Part shown: positions 1 through 8,427 of the stretch, one piece after another
Layout of the letters: each line of letters begins with the position of its first letter
How positions within the stretch are numbered: position 1 is the stretch's first letter
Source of the DNA: Streptomyces formicae
GTDB lineage: Bacteria > Actinomycetota > Actinomycetes > Streptomycetales > Streptomycetaceae
Reading direction: 5' to 3'
NCBI RefSeq assembly: GCF_022647665.1
Contig: NZ_CP071872.1
Location: 1,364,001-1,428,000, forward strand
Length of the DNA stretch: 64,000 nt
The notes under the pieces: model-generated
Told to the model about the DNA's origin: nothing
Databases searched by the model: none
Seen by the model: the letters and a program-made list of their open reading frames with translations, nothing else
Translations under genes and position numbers: made by a program

Positions 1-1
1 C

Positions 2-2122
2 GGCGACGATGTCCCCCTGCGCCACGAACCCGCGGTCACCCCCCTGCTGGCCGCCCTCAGAGCGGCCGCCATTCCACTGACGCCGGGGGGCACCGCCCCG
101 ACGGCGCCCGCCGCACGGATCGCCGAGGACACCGGGACGCCTTCGGCACCGGGCGAGGCCGCACCGGGCGACCAGGAGGACTCCGGCACCCACGACCACC
201 CCGACGACATTGACCGGCCTGACCACCCCGACGACCCCGACCGGCCCGACCACCTCGCCCCCGAGACCGCCCTGGCCCTCCTCACCTCACCCCTCGGAGG
301 TATGGACACCGCCGACCTGCGCCGCCTCGGCCGGGCGCTCCGGGACGAGGAGCGGGCCGCCGGGAACAGGATCCCGCCGCCCTCGGACACCCTCATCGCC
401 CGCGCCCTCGCCGAACCCGAGCGGCTCACGGCGCACGACCCCGCGTACGCCCGCCGCGCCCAGCACCTCGGCGTGCTGCTGCGCAAGGCGCGTGAACTCC
501 TCGACGGCGGGGGCACCGCCGAAGAGGCCCTCTGGGAGCTCTGGAGCGGAACGTCCTGGCCACAGCGCCTCCAGCGCGCCTCCCTCCGCGGCGGCGCCGC
601 GGGCCGCAACGCCGACCGTGACCTCGACGCCGTCTGCGCCCTGTTCGAGACCGCCGCCCGCGCCGAGGAACGCACCGGCGGCCGCGGCGCCCTCAACTTC
701 CTGGAGGAGCTCGAGGCCCAGGACATCGCCGCCGACACCCTCACCCGCCGCAGCGCCCGCCCCGCTGCCGTACGCCTCATGACCGCCCACCGCTCCAAGG
801 GCCTCGAATGGGGCCTCGTGGTCGTCGCCGGCGTACAGGAAGGGCTCTGGCCGGACCTGCGCCGCCGCGGCTCCCTCCTGGAAGCGGACCGCATCGGCCG
901 CGACGGCCTCGCCGAACCGCTCACCCCCGGCGCCCTCCTCGCCGAGGAGCGCCGGCTGTTCTACGTCGCCGCCACCCGCGCCCGCGACCGCCTCGTCGTC
1001 ACCGCCGTCAAGGCACCGGCCGACGACGGCGACCAGCCCTCCCGCTTCCTCACCGAACTCGGCGCCGAGCCCCGGGACGTCACCGGCCGCCCCCGGCGCC
1101 CCCTCGCCGTCGCCCCCCTCGTCGCCGAACTCCGCGCCACCACCGTCGACCCGAACGTGTCCGAAGAGCTGCGCGACGCCGCCGCCCGGCGCCTCGCCCG
1201 CCTCGCCGCGCTCACCGACGACGAGGGCCAGCCCCTCGTCCCCGCCGCGCACCCGTACCGCTGGTGGGGGCTGAACGAACCGACCCACAACGCGGTGCCC
1301 CTCCGCGACCGCGACCTGCCCCTGGCGCTCTCCCCGAGCTCCCTGGAGAAGCTCGCCAACACCTGCGCGCTCCAGTGGTTCCTGGGGCGCGAGGTCAAGG
1401 CCGACGCCCCCGCCACCGCCGCCCAGGGCTTCGGCAACGTCGTCCACGTACTCGCCGACGAGGTCGCGGCAGGCCGCACACCAGCCGATCTCGCCGTCCT
1501 GATGGAGCGTCTCGACTCCGTCTGGGACGCGCTCGCGTTCGACGCCCCCTGGAAATCCCAGCAGGAGAAGGAGAACGCGCGCGTCGCCCTGGAACGCTTC
1601 CTGCGGTGGCACGTCATGGACCGCGGCGGCCGCACGCCCGCGGCCACCGAGCACGAGTTCGACGTGACCCTCGATGCAGGTCCGTACGAAGTACGGATCC
1701 GCGGTTCCATGGACCGCGTCGAGCGGGACGAGCACGGCCGCGCGTACGTCGTCGACTTCAAGACCGGCAAGGCATCCGTGAGCCGGGACGAGGTCGCCCA
1801 CCACCCCCAGCTGGCCGTCTACCAGCTCGCCGTACGCGAAGGGGCGGTCGACGACGTGTTCGACGGCAGCCGCCCCGAACCCGGCGGCGCCGAACTCGTA
1901 CAACTGCGCCAGGCCGCCCCCCAGAAGGAGGGCGGCGACGCCCTGCCGAAGATCCAGGCCCAGGAAGCCCTCGCCGGCGACTGGGTCGGCGACCTGCTCG
2001 CCACGGCCGCCGGCCGCGTGCTCGACGAGCGCTTCACCCCCACCACGGGCGCGCACTGCGGTCAGTGCGCCTTCCGCGCCTCGTGCAGTGCACAGCCCGA
2101 GGGCAGGCACGTCGTCGACTGA
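2..2122 (+). CDS. adnA: AdnA-like helicase-nuclease subunit, 5' end missing
   Basis: Open from the first bases of the window, so the N-terminal motor (Walker A) lies outside. What remains is the C-terminal half of a UvrD/REP superfamily-1 helicase, with motif V (LMTAHRSKGLEW) and motif VI (FYVAATRARDRL), followed by a RecB/Cas4-type nuclease domain with GSMDRVE and VVDFKTGKA. One Cys before the nuclease (NTCALQW) and three at its end (CGQC, then C) form the four-Cys set that holds an Fe-S cluster in AddB/AdnA-type nucleases. The next gene is the partner subunit. By family this is the actinobacterial double-strand-break resecting machine AdnAB. Calling this half AdnA rests on the Cys set and gene order, so the letter is inferred; the family is firm. 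Confidence 0.85.
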   Translation, partial: GDDVPLRHEPAVTPLLAALRAAAIPLTPGGTAPTAPAARIAEDTGTPSAPGEAAPGDQEDSGTHDHPDDIDRPDHPDDPDRPDHLAPETALALLTSPLGGMDTADLRRLGRALRDEERAAGNRIPPPSDTLIARALAEPERLTAHDPAYARRAQHLGVLLRKARELLDGGGTAEEALWELWSGTSWPQRLQRASLRGGAAGRNADRDLDAVCALFETAARAEERTGGRGALNFLEELEAQDIAADTLTRRSARPAAVRLMTAHRSKGLEWGLVVVAGVQEGLWPDLRRRGSLLEADRIGRDGLAEPLTPGALLAEERRLFYVAATRARDRLVVTAVKAPADDGDQPSRFLTELGAEPRDVTGRPRRPLAVAPLVAELRATTVDPNVSEELRDAAARRLARLAALTDDEGQPLVPAAHPYRWWGLNEPTHNAVPLRDRDLPLALSPSSLEKLANTCALQWFLGREVKADAPATAAQGFGNVVHVLADEVAAGRTPADLAVLMERLDSVWDALAFDAPWKSQQEKENARVALERFLRWHVMDRGGRTPAATEHEFDVTLDAGPYEVRIRGSMDRVERDEHGRAYVVDFKTGKASVSRDEVAHHPQLAVYQLAVREGAVDDVFDGSRPEPGGAELVQLRQAAPQKEGGDALPKIQAQEALAGDWVGDLLATAAGRVLDERFTPTTGAHCGQCAFRASCSAQPEGRHVVD

Positions 2123-2199
2123 GACCGAGACGGCTCCGGGCGCTGGGCTTCGGGTGCTGGGCTCCGGCGCTGTCAGTGGCGGCCGTTAGCCTCTCTGGG

Positions 2200-5100
2200 G
2201 TGTCCGCACACATCACCGACCCCGAGCAGCTCAAGGAGCTCCTCGGCATTCCGTTCACCCCGGAGCAGACGGCCTGCATCACGGCGCCGCCCGCCCCGCA
2301 GGTCATCGTGGCCGGGGCAGGTTCGGGGAAGACGACGGTGATGGCCGCGCGCGTGGTGTGGCTCGTGGGCACGGGCCAGGTCGCCCCCGAGCAGGTCCTC
2401 GGACTGACCTTCACCAACAAGGCGGCCGGCGAGCTCGCCGAGCGCGTCCGCACCGCGCTCGTACGGGCCGGGGTCACCGACCCGGACACGATCGACCCGG
2501 ACAACCCCCCGGGCGAGCCGCGCATCTCCACGTACCACGCCTTCGCCGGACAGCTCCTCACCGACCACGGGCTGCGCATCGGCCTGGAGCCCACCTCGCG
2601 GCTGCTCGCCGACGCCACCCGCTTCCAGCTCGCCGCCCGGGTGCTGCGCGAGGCCCCGGGGCCGTACCCGGCGCTGACGAAGTCCTTCCCCTCCCTGGTC
2701 AGCGATCTGCTCGCGCTCGACGCCGAGCTGGCCGAGCACCTCGTGGCCCCCGAGCGGCTCGCCGCCCACGACTCCGGGCTGCTGCACGCCCTGAAGTCGG
2801 CCACGCTCACCAACGCCGAGCTGCGCAAGGTCCCCGAGGCCGCCGCGGCCCGCAGCGAGCTGCTCGACCTCGTCGTCCGCTACCGGGCCGCCAAGCGCGC
2901 CCGCGACCTCCTCGACTTCGGCGACCAGATCGCCCTCTCCGCCGAGCTCGCCCTCACCCGCCCCGAGGCGGGCCGCATCCTGCGCGACGAATTCCGTGTC
3001 GTCCTGCTCGACGAGTACCAGGACACGTCCGTGGCGCAGCGGCTGCTGCTCTCCGGCCTCTTCGGCGGGGGCACCGGCCACGCCGTCACGGCGGTCGGCG
3101 ACCCCTGCCAGGCGATCTACGGCTGGCGCGGCGCGTCCGTCGCCAACCTCGACGACTTCCCGGAGCACTTCCCGTACCGGGACGGCAGACCCGCCACCCG
3201 CTTCTCGCTCAGCGAGAACCGCCGCAGCGGCGGCCGCCTCCTCGACCTCGCCAACGGCCTCGCCGAGCCGCTGCGCGCGATGCACGAGGGCGTCGAGGCG
3301 CTGCGGCCCGCACCGGGCGCCGAGCGCGACGGCTCCGTACGGATCGCGCTGCTGCCCACCCATGCCGAGGAGATCGAGTGGCTCGCCGACTCGATCGCCC
3401 ATCTCGTCCGCACCGGCAGGGAACCGGGCGAGATCGCCGTCCTGTGCCGTACGGCGGCGGACTTCGCCGGGATCCAGGGCGCCCTCGTCGCCCGCGGCAT
3501 CCCCGTCGAGGTCGTCGGCCTCTCCGGACTGCTCCATCTTCCGGAGGTCGCCGACCTGGTCGCCGTCTGCGACGTCCTCCAGGACCCGGGGGCCAACGCC
3601 TCGCTCGTACGGCTCCTCACGGGCCCCCGCTGGCGCATCGGCCCGCGCGACCTCGCCCTGCTCGGGCGCCGCGCCCGGCTCCTCGTCCACCGGCCGCGCG
3701 ATGACGACGACGGCTCGGATCCCGACGAGCGCCTCGCCGCGGCCGTCGAGGGCACCGACCCCGCCGAGGTGGTCTCCCTCGCCGACGCGCTCGACACCTT
3801 CCTGGAGCCGGCCGGACCGGACGACGGCCTGCCGTTCTCCGCCGAGGCCCGTGTCCGTTTCGCCCGCCTCGCCCAGGAGTTGCGCGACCTGCGCCGGTCC
3901 CTCGCCGACCCGCTGATGGACGTGCTGCACCGGGTGCTCGCCACCACCGGCCTGGAGGTCGAACTCTCCGCGTCACCGCACGCGCTCGCGGCCCGCCGTC
4001 GCGAGACCCTCGGCAATTTCCTCGACATCGCGGCCTCGTTCGCCTCCCTGGACGGTGAGGCCACGCTGCTCGCCTTCCTCGGTTTCCTGCGCACCGCCGA
4101 GCAGTACGAGAAGGGCCTGGACAACGCTCTCCCCGGAGGGGAGAACACGGTGAAGGTGCTCACCGCCCACAAGTCCAAGGGACTCGAATGGGACGTCGTC
4201 GCCGTGCCCGGACTGGTCGCCGGCCAGTTCCCGAGCACCCGTTCCCGCGAGTCCTGGACGGCCCAGGCCAAGGTGCTGCCGCATGCGCTGCGCGGTGACG
4301 CCGAGACCCTCCCGGACATCGCGGGCTGGGACGCGAGGAGCATGAAGGCGTTCAAGGAGGAGATGAAGGACCACCAGCACACGGAGGAACTCCGCCTGGG
4401 CTACGTGACCTTCACCCGCCCCCGCTCCCTCCTGCTGGGCTCGGCCCACTGGTGGGGGCCGTCCCAGAAGCGCTGCCGCGGGCCGTCCGCCTTCCTTCAA
4501 GCCCTGTACGACCACTGCGCGGCGGGCTTCGGCGAGATCGAGTCGTGGGCCGAGGAGCCGGAGGAGGACGCGGAGAACCCGGCGCTCCGCGAGGCCGCCG
4601 CGGAGCACGCCTGGCCGCTGCCGCTGGACCCGACGGCGATGTCCCGCCGCCGCGCGGCCGCGGACCTGGTGCTCGCGCACCTGAACGCCGACCCGGGGGC
4701 AGGACCGCAGACCGGTCCGGAGGCCGTCCCGGACGGCGGCGAGCCGTGGCCCGAGGAGGACCAGGACCAGGACCAGGTCCACGAGACGGCCCCCGCCCAG
4801 GACATGGACGAGCCATGGCCGGAGGAGCCCTGGCCCGATGAGCCGTCGCCCGATGAGCCGTCGCCCGATGAGCCCTGGGCCGACGAGCCCTGGCCGGAGG
4901 ACCCGGATGCCTTCGGCATTTCCGACGCCGAGCCGGACGGGTCTCACGCGCCGGGTGGTTCTCACGCGCCGGGCGGGTCTCATGAGCCGGACGAGCTCGC
5001 AGACAGGGGGAGCACCCTCCTCCTCCCCGCCCAGCGCCGCCCCTCGCGCCTCACCCCCGAGGACGCTCGCACCATCGCCTCCTGGGACCGCGATCTCGAA

Positions 5101-5865
5101 GCCCTCACCGGTGAGCTGCGCCGCGCCCGCGCCGCCGTGCGCGACGTCGCCGTACCGCCGGCGCTGTCCGCCTCCCAGCTGCTGTGGCTCGCCGCCGACC
5201 CGGACGGCTTCGCACAGGAGCTGGCGCGCCCCATGCCGCGTCCCCCGCAGCGGGCCGCGCGCCGGGGCACGCGGTTCCACGCCTGGGTGGAGTCGAGGTT
5301 CGAGGAGCTGCCGCTGCCCATGCTCGGGCCGGACGAGTTGCCCGGCCGCGACCCGGACGACCCGGACGAGGCGGAGATCGCCGACGAGCGCGATCTCGCC
5401 GCGCTCAAGGAGGCTTTCGAGCGCACCCCGTACGCCCGCCGCGCGCCCTTCCGGGTGGAGGTGCCGGTCCAGCTCACCCTTGCGGGCCGGATCGTCAGAG
5501 GGCGGATCGACGCCGTCTACCGCGACGAGGCCACCGGTCTGTTCGAGATCGTGGACTGGAAGACCAGCCGGGGGCGCGACGCGGACCCGCTCCAGCTCGC
5601 CGTCTACCGGCTCGCCTGGGCCGAGCAGTACGGAATCCCGCCGGAATCGGTCGCCGCGGCCTTCCTGTACGTACGGACAGGGGAGATCGTCCGCCCCGAC
5701 GGCCTGCCGGACCGCGCCGGCCTGGAGCGCATCCTCCTCGACGATCCGGGCACCGAGGACCCGAGCGGAGGGGACCGGAGCGGCAGGGACCCGAGCGGCG
5801 GGGACCGGAGCGCCGAGGACCCCGCCGACCGGGCGCCCGCCGAACCCGCTCCCGGCTCCGGATAG
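2200..5865 (+). CDS. adnB: AdnB-like ATP-dependent helicase-nuclease
   Basis: A 1,221-aa UvrD/REP helicase with GAGSGKTT (Walker A, about residue 35), DEYQDTS (Walker B), AVGDPCQAIYGWRGA, and TAHKSKGLEWD (motif V), ending in a RecB-like nuclease with GRIDAVYRDE and IVDWKTSRG. It has no Cys cluster, unlike the preceding gene, which fits the second subunit of an AdnAB heterodimer that unwinds and resects broken DNA ends. The GTG at 2200 is chosen because homology begins there (ITDPEQLKELLGI); the open frame runs much further upstream, through the previous gene. Between motor and nuclease (about residues 845-945) is an acidic, Pro/Trp-rich linker made of near-repeats of DEPWPEEP and SPDEP, plus three copies of GGSHAP-like text. 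The linker probably has no enzymatic role. Confidence 0.88.
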   Translation: MSAHITDPEQLKELLGIPFTPEQTACITAPPAPQVIVAGAGSGKTTVMAARVVWLVGTGQVAPEQVLGLTFTNKAAGELAERVRTALVRAGVTDPDTIDPDNPPGEPRISTYHAFAGQLLTDHGLRIGLEPTSRLLADATRFQLAARVLREAPGPYPALTKSFPSLVSDLLALDAELAEHLVAPERLAAHDSGLLHALKSATLTNAELRKVPEAAAARSELLDLVVRYRAAKRARDLLDFGDQIALSAELALTRPEAGRILRDEFRVVLLDEYQDTSVAQRLLLSGLFGGGTGHAVTAVGDPCQAIYGWRGASVANLDDFPEHFPYRDGRPATRFSLSENRRSGGRLLDLANGLAEPLRAMHEGVEALRPAPGAERDGSVRIALLPTHAEEIEWLADSIAHLVRTGREPGEIAVLCRTAADFAGIQGALVARGIPVEVVGLSGLLHLPEVADLVAVCDVLQDPGANASLVRLLTGPRWRIGPRDLALLGRRARLLVHRPRDDDDGSDPDERLAAAVEGTDPAEVVSLADALDTFLEPAGPDDGLPFSAEARVRFARLAQELRDLRRSLADPLMDVLHRVLATTGLEVELSASPHALAARRRETLGNFLDIAASFASLDGEATLLAFLGFLRTAEQYEKGLDNALPGGENTVKVLTAHKSKGLEWDVVAVPGLVAGQFPSTRSRESWTAQAKVLPHALRGDAETLPDIAGWDARSMKAFKEEMKDHQHTEELRLGYVTFTRPRSLLLGSAHWWGPSQKRCRGPSAFLQALYDHCAAGFGEIESWAEEPEEDAENPALREAAAEHAWPLPLDPTAMSRRRAAADLVLAHLNADPGAGPQTGPEAVPDGGEPWPEEDQDQDQVHETAPAQDMDEPWPEEPWPDEPSPDEPSPDEPWADEPWPEDPDAFGISDAEPDGSHAPGGSHAPGGSHEPDELADRGSTLLLPAQRRPSRLTPEDARTIASWDRDLEALTGELRRARAAVRDVAVPPALSASQLLWLAADPDGFAQELARPMPRPPQRAARRGTRFHAWVESRFEELPLPMLGPDELPGRDPDDPDEAEIADERDLAALKEAFERTPYARRAPFRVEVPVQLTLAGRIVRGRIDAVYRDEATGLFEIVDWKTSRGRDADPLQLAVYRLAWAEQYGIPPESVAAAFLYVRTGEIVRPDGLPDRAGLERILLDDPGTEDPSGGDRSGRDPSGGDRSAEDPADRAPAEPAPGSG

Positions 5866-5875
5866 GCTCAAAGGC

Positions 5876-7273
5876 ATGAGCGACACCCCGGACAGCGCCG
5901 TCCGCACGTACATAGCGCAGTACCGAGCCGCCTTCCTGGACGACCTCGCCGAGTGGCTGCGCATCCCGTCCGTGTCGGCCCAGCCGGAGCACGACGCGGA
6001 CGTACGGCGCAGCGCCGAGTGGCTGGCCGCGAAGCTCAAGGAGACCGGCTTCCCGGTCACCGAGGTCTGGGAGACGGCCGGCGCCCCGGCGGTCTTCGCC
6101 GAGTGGCCGTCCGGCGACCCGGACGCCCCGACGGTCCTCGTCTACGGACACCACGACGTCCAGCCCGCCGCCCGCGAGGACGGCTGGCACACGGACCCGT
6201 TCGAGCCCGTCGTCAAGGACGGCCGGATGTACGCGCGGGGCGCGGCCGACGACAAGGGCCAGGTCTTCTTCCACACCCTGGGGGTGCGCGCCCACCTCGC
6301 CGCCACCGGCCGCACCGCCCCCGCCGTCAACCTGAAGCTCCTCGTCGAGGGCGAGGAGGAGTCCGGTTCGCCCCACTTCCGCGCCCTCGCGGAGCGGAAC
6401 ACGGACCGCCTCGCCGCCGACGCCGTGATCGTCTCCGACACCGGCATGTGGTCCGAGACCACCCCCACCGTGTGCACCGGTATGCGCGGCCTGGCCGAGT
6501 GCGAGATCGAGCTGCACGGCCCGGACCAGGACATCCACTCGGGTTCCTTCGGCGGCGCCGTGCCCAACCCGGCCACCGTCGCCGCCCGCCTCGTCGCTGC
6601 CCTGCACGACGAGAACGAGCGCGTCGCGATCCCCGGTTTCTACGACGGCATCGCGGAGCTGACCCCCGCCGAGCGCGAGCTCCTCGCCGAACTGCCCTTC
6701 GACGAGTCCGAGTGGCTGCGTACGGCCGCGTCACGCGCGACGCTCGGCGAGGCCGGCTACTCCACCCTGGAGCGCGTCTGGGCCCGGCCGACCGCCGAGG
6801 TCAACGGCATCGGCGGCGGCTACCAGGGCCCCGGTGGAAAGACGATCATCCCCGCGTCCGCCCGGCTGAAGCTCTCCTTCCGCCTGGTGTCGGGCCAGGA
6901 CACGGACCGCGTCGAGGAGCTGATCCGCAGCTGGGTCGCCTCCCTCGTCCCGGCCGGGATCAGGCACGAGATCACCTTCGGGGGCGCGACCCGCCCCTGT
7001 CTGACACCGCTGGACCACCCCGCGCTCCAGGCGGTCGCCCGGTCCATGAGCCGTGCCTTCGACGGGGAGAAGATCCGCTTCACCCGTGAGGGCGGTTCCG
7101 GACCGGCCGCCGACCTTCAGGACGTGCTCGGTGCGCCCGTGCTGTTCCTGGGTATCTCCGTACCGTCCGACGGCTGGCACGCGCCCAACGAGAAAGTCGA
7201 ACTGATCCTGCTGCTCAAGGGTGTCGAGACCACCGCCCACCTATGGGGCGAACTCGCCCGCGCCCTTCGCTGA
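5876..7273 (+). CDS. M20-family dipeptidase / metallopeptidase
   Basis: A 465-aa member of the M20/M25/M40 zinc peptidase family. Metal-binding and catalytic segments are visible: YGHHDVQP (His92/93, Asp94), YARGAADDKG (around Asp126), and LLVEGEEESGS (Glu160/161). The dimerisation ('lid') domain follows at about residues 200-330. Such enzymes hydrolyse dipeptides or N-acylated amino acids in the cytosol. It starts 10 bp after adnB, so co-transcription is likely, with no functional link obvious. There is no signal peptide. The substrate cannot be read from the sequence. Confidence 0.9.
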   Translation: MSDTPDSAVRTYIAQYRAAFLDDLAEWLRIPSVSAQPEHDADVRRSAEWLAAKLKETGFPVTEVWETAGAPAVFAEWPSGDPDAPTVLVYGHHDVQPAAREDGWHTDPFEPVVKDGRMYARGAADDKGQVFFHTLGVRAHLAATGRTAPAVNLKLLVEGEEESGSPHFRALAERNTDRLAADAVIVSDTGMWSETTPTVCTGMRGLAECEIELHGPDQDIHSGSFGGAVPNPATVAARLVAALHDENERVAIPGFYDGIAELTPAERELLAELPFDESEWLRTAASRATLGEAGYSTLERVWARPTAEVNGIGGGYQGPGGKTIIPASARLKLSFRLVSGQDTDRVEELIRSWVASLVPAGIRHEITFGGATRPCLTPLDHPALQAVARSMSRAFDGEKIRFTREGGSGPAADLQDVLGAPVLFLGISVPSDGWHAPNEKVELILLLKGVETTAHLWGELARALR

Positions 7274-7306
7274 ACAGACACCCATCCGGGGGAGTTGGAA
7301 GTACCT

Positions 7307-8269
7307 GTGAGCACCTTCAATCACATCGCCGACACCGCCCATGGCGGCGCGCGTCCGATCGGCCTCACCGCGCCGAGCGGCATCGACCGCGCGGCGCACC
7401 ACCGACTCGACGAGGCATGGCTGGCGGCGGCGTGGAGCCACCCGAGCACCCGGGTGTTCGTGGTCTCCGGCGGACAGGTGCTCATCGACGACACCCCCGA
7501 CGGGGGCACCGAACTCGTCATGACCCCCGCCTTCGAGGCCCCGCCGACCGAGACCCACCGGTACTTCCTGGGCACCGACGAGGACGGGGTCAGCTACTTC
7601 GCCCTGCAGAAGGACGCCCTGCCGGGGCGCATGGACCAGTCCGCGCGCCCCGCCGGGCTGCGCGAAGCCGGACTGCTCCTCTCCCCGCGCGACGCGGGCC
7701 TGATGGTGCACGCGGTCGCCCTGGAGAACTGGCAGCGGCTCCACCGCTTCTGCTCCCGCTGCGGCGAGCGCACGGTCATCGCGGCCGCGGGACACATCCG
7801 CCGCTGCCCGGCCTGCGGAGCCGAGCACTACCCGCGCACCGACCCGGCCGTGATCATGCTGGTCACGGACGAGGAGGACCGGGCGCTCCTCGGCCGACAG
7901 GTGCACTGGCCCGAGGGCCGCTTCTCGACGCTCGCCGGTTTCGTCGAACCCGGCGAGTCCATCGAGCAGTCCGTGATCCGCGAGGTCTACGAGGAGGCGG
8001 GCGTCCGGGTCGGCGAGGTCGAGTACGTCGCCAGCCAGCCCTGGCCGTTCCCGTACAGCCTCATGCTGGGCTTCATGGCCCGCGCCACCTCGTCGGAGAT
8101 CACCGTGGACGGCGAGGAGATCCACGAGGCCCGCTGGTTCTCACGGGACGACCTGCGCGCCGCGTTCGAGTCCGGTGAGGTGCTGCCGCCCTACGGGATC
8201 TCGATCGCGGCCCGCCTCATCGAGCTCTGGTACGGCAAGCCGCTCCCCAGGCCCGGCTCGGCCGCGTGA
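7307..8269 (+). CDS. nudC: NAD(+) diphosphatase / RNA NAD-decapping Nudix hydrolase
   Basis: NudC family, 320 aa. A four-Cys zinc ribbon (CSRC about 149, CPAC about 167) precedes the Nudix box (GFVEPGES...REVYEEAGV, residues 201-223) and the NudC signature SQPWPFPYSLM. It hydrolyses NAD(H) to NMN(H) plus AMP and, in the family, removes NAD caps from RNA. The GTG at 7307 is preferred: GGAAG lies 5 bases upstream, while the TTG 12 bp earlier abuts the GGAG. The gene ends 10 bp before the stranded 3' end of the mycoredoxin gene, which runs in the opposite direction. Confidence 0.92.
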   Translation: MSTFNHIADTAHGGARPIGLTAPSGIDRAAHHRLDEAWLAAAWSHPSTRVFVVSGGQVLIDDTPDGGTELVMTPAFEAPPTETHRYFLGTDEDGVSYFALQKDALPGRMDQSARPAGLREAGLLLSPRDAGLMVHAVALENWQRLHRFCSRCGERTVIAAAGHIRRCPACGAEHYPRTDPAVIMLVTDEEDRALLGRQVHWPEGRFSTLAGFVEPGESIEQSVIREVYEEAGVRVGEVEYVASQPWPFPYSLMLGFMARATSSEITVDGEEIHEARWFSRDDLRAAFESGEVLPPYGISIAARLIELWYGKPLPRPGSAA

Positions 8270-8278
8270 GCCCCGGCC

Positions 8279-8365
8279 TCAGGAGCCGATCTTCTGCTTG
8301 ACCTGCGCCAGCGAGGGATTGGTCAGCGTCGAACCGTCGGCGAAGAGGATGGTGGGCACGGTCTG
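8279..8365 (-). pseudogene. stranded 3' end of the original mycoredoxin gene
   Basis: Read on the minus strand, this encodes QTVPTILFADGSTLTNPS then LAQVKQKIGS and a TGA stop (8281-8279). That is the C-terminal third of a mycoredoxin/glutaredoxin-like protein, starting at the TVP motif. It has no start codon and no N-terminal half. Joining it to codons upstream of position 14407 (ending NGGNQ) rebuilds an uninterrupted mycoredoxin. Its codons use G/C at nearly every third position, as in host genes. It is therefore the pre-insertion gene end, displaced when the adjacent integrative element entered. Confidence 0.85.
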
Positions 8366-8380
8366 TAGACTTCCCTCCTG
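8345..8380. other. attL: left junction of the integrative element
   Basis: The left boundary shares GTGGG-n-AC-n-GTCTG (8352-8365) with the right boundary at 14394-14407, a constant offset of 6,042 bp. Sequence to the left is host mycoredoxin; to the right it is element. The common GTCTG (8361-8365) is the likely crossover core. The integrase gene begins about 60 bp away, as usual for large serine integrases. Joining the two chromosomal halves gives an attB with GGTGG and CCACC arms around the core. Confidence 0.75.
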
Positions 8381-8427
8381 CTTGTGGCGGCCAGGGAGGG
8401 GCGCCCATGTCTTGGGGAGGGGCAAGG

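Noticed and set aside
3973..6060. Long minus-strand open frame over adnB and the dipeptidase start
   Set aside because: Runs antisense to two well-supported genes and is compositionally a GC-codon shadow; no family motif.
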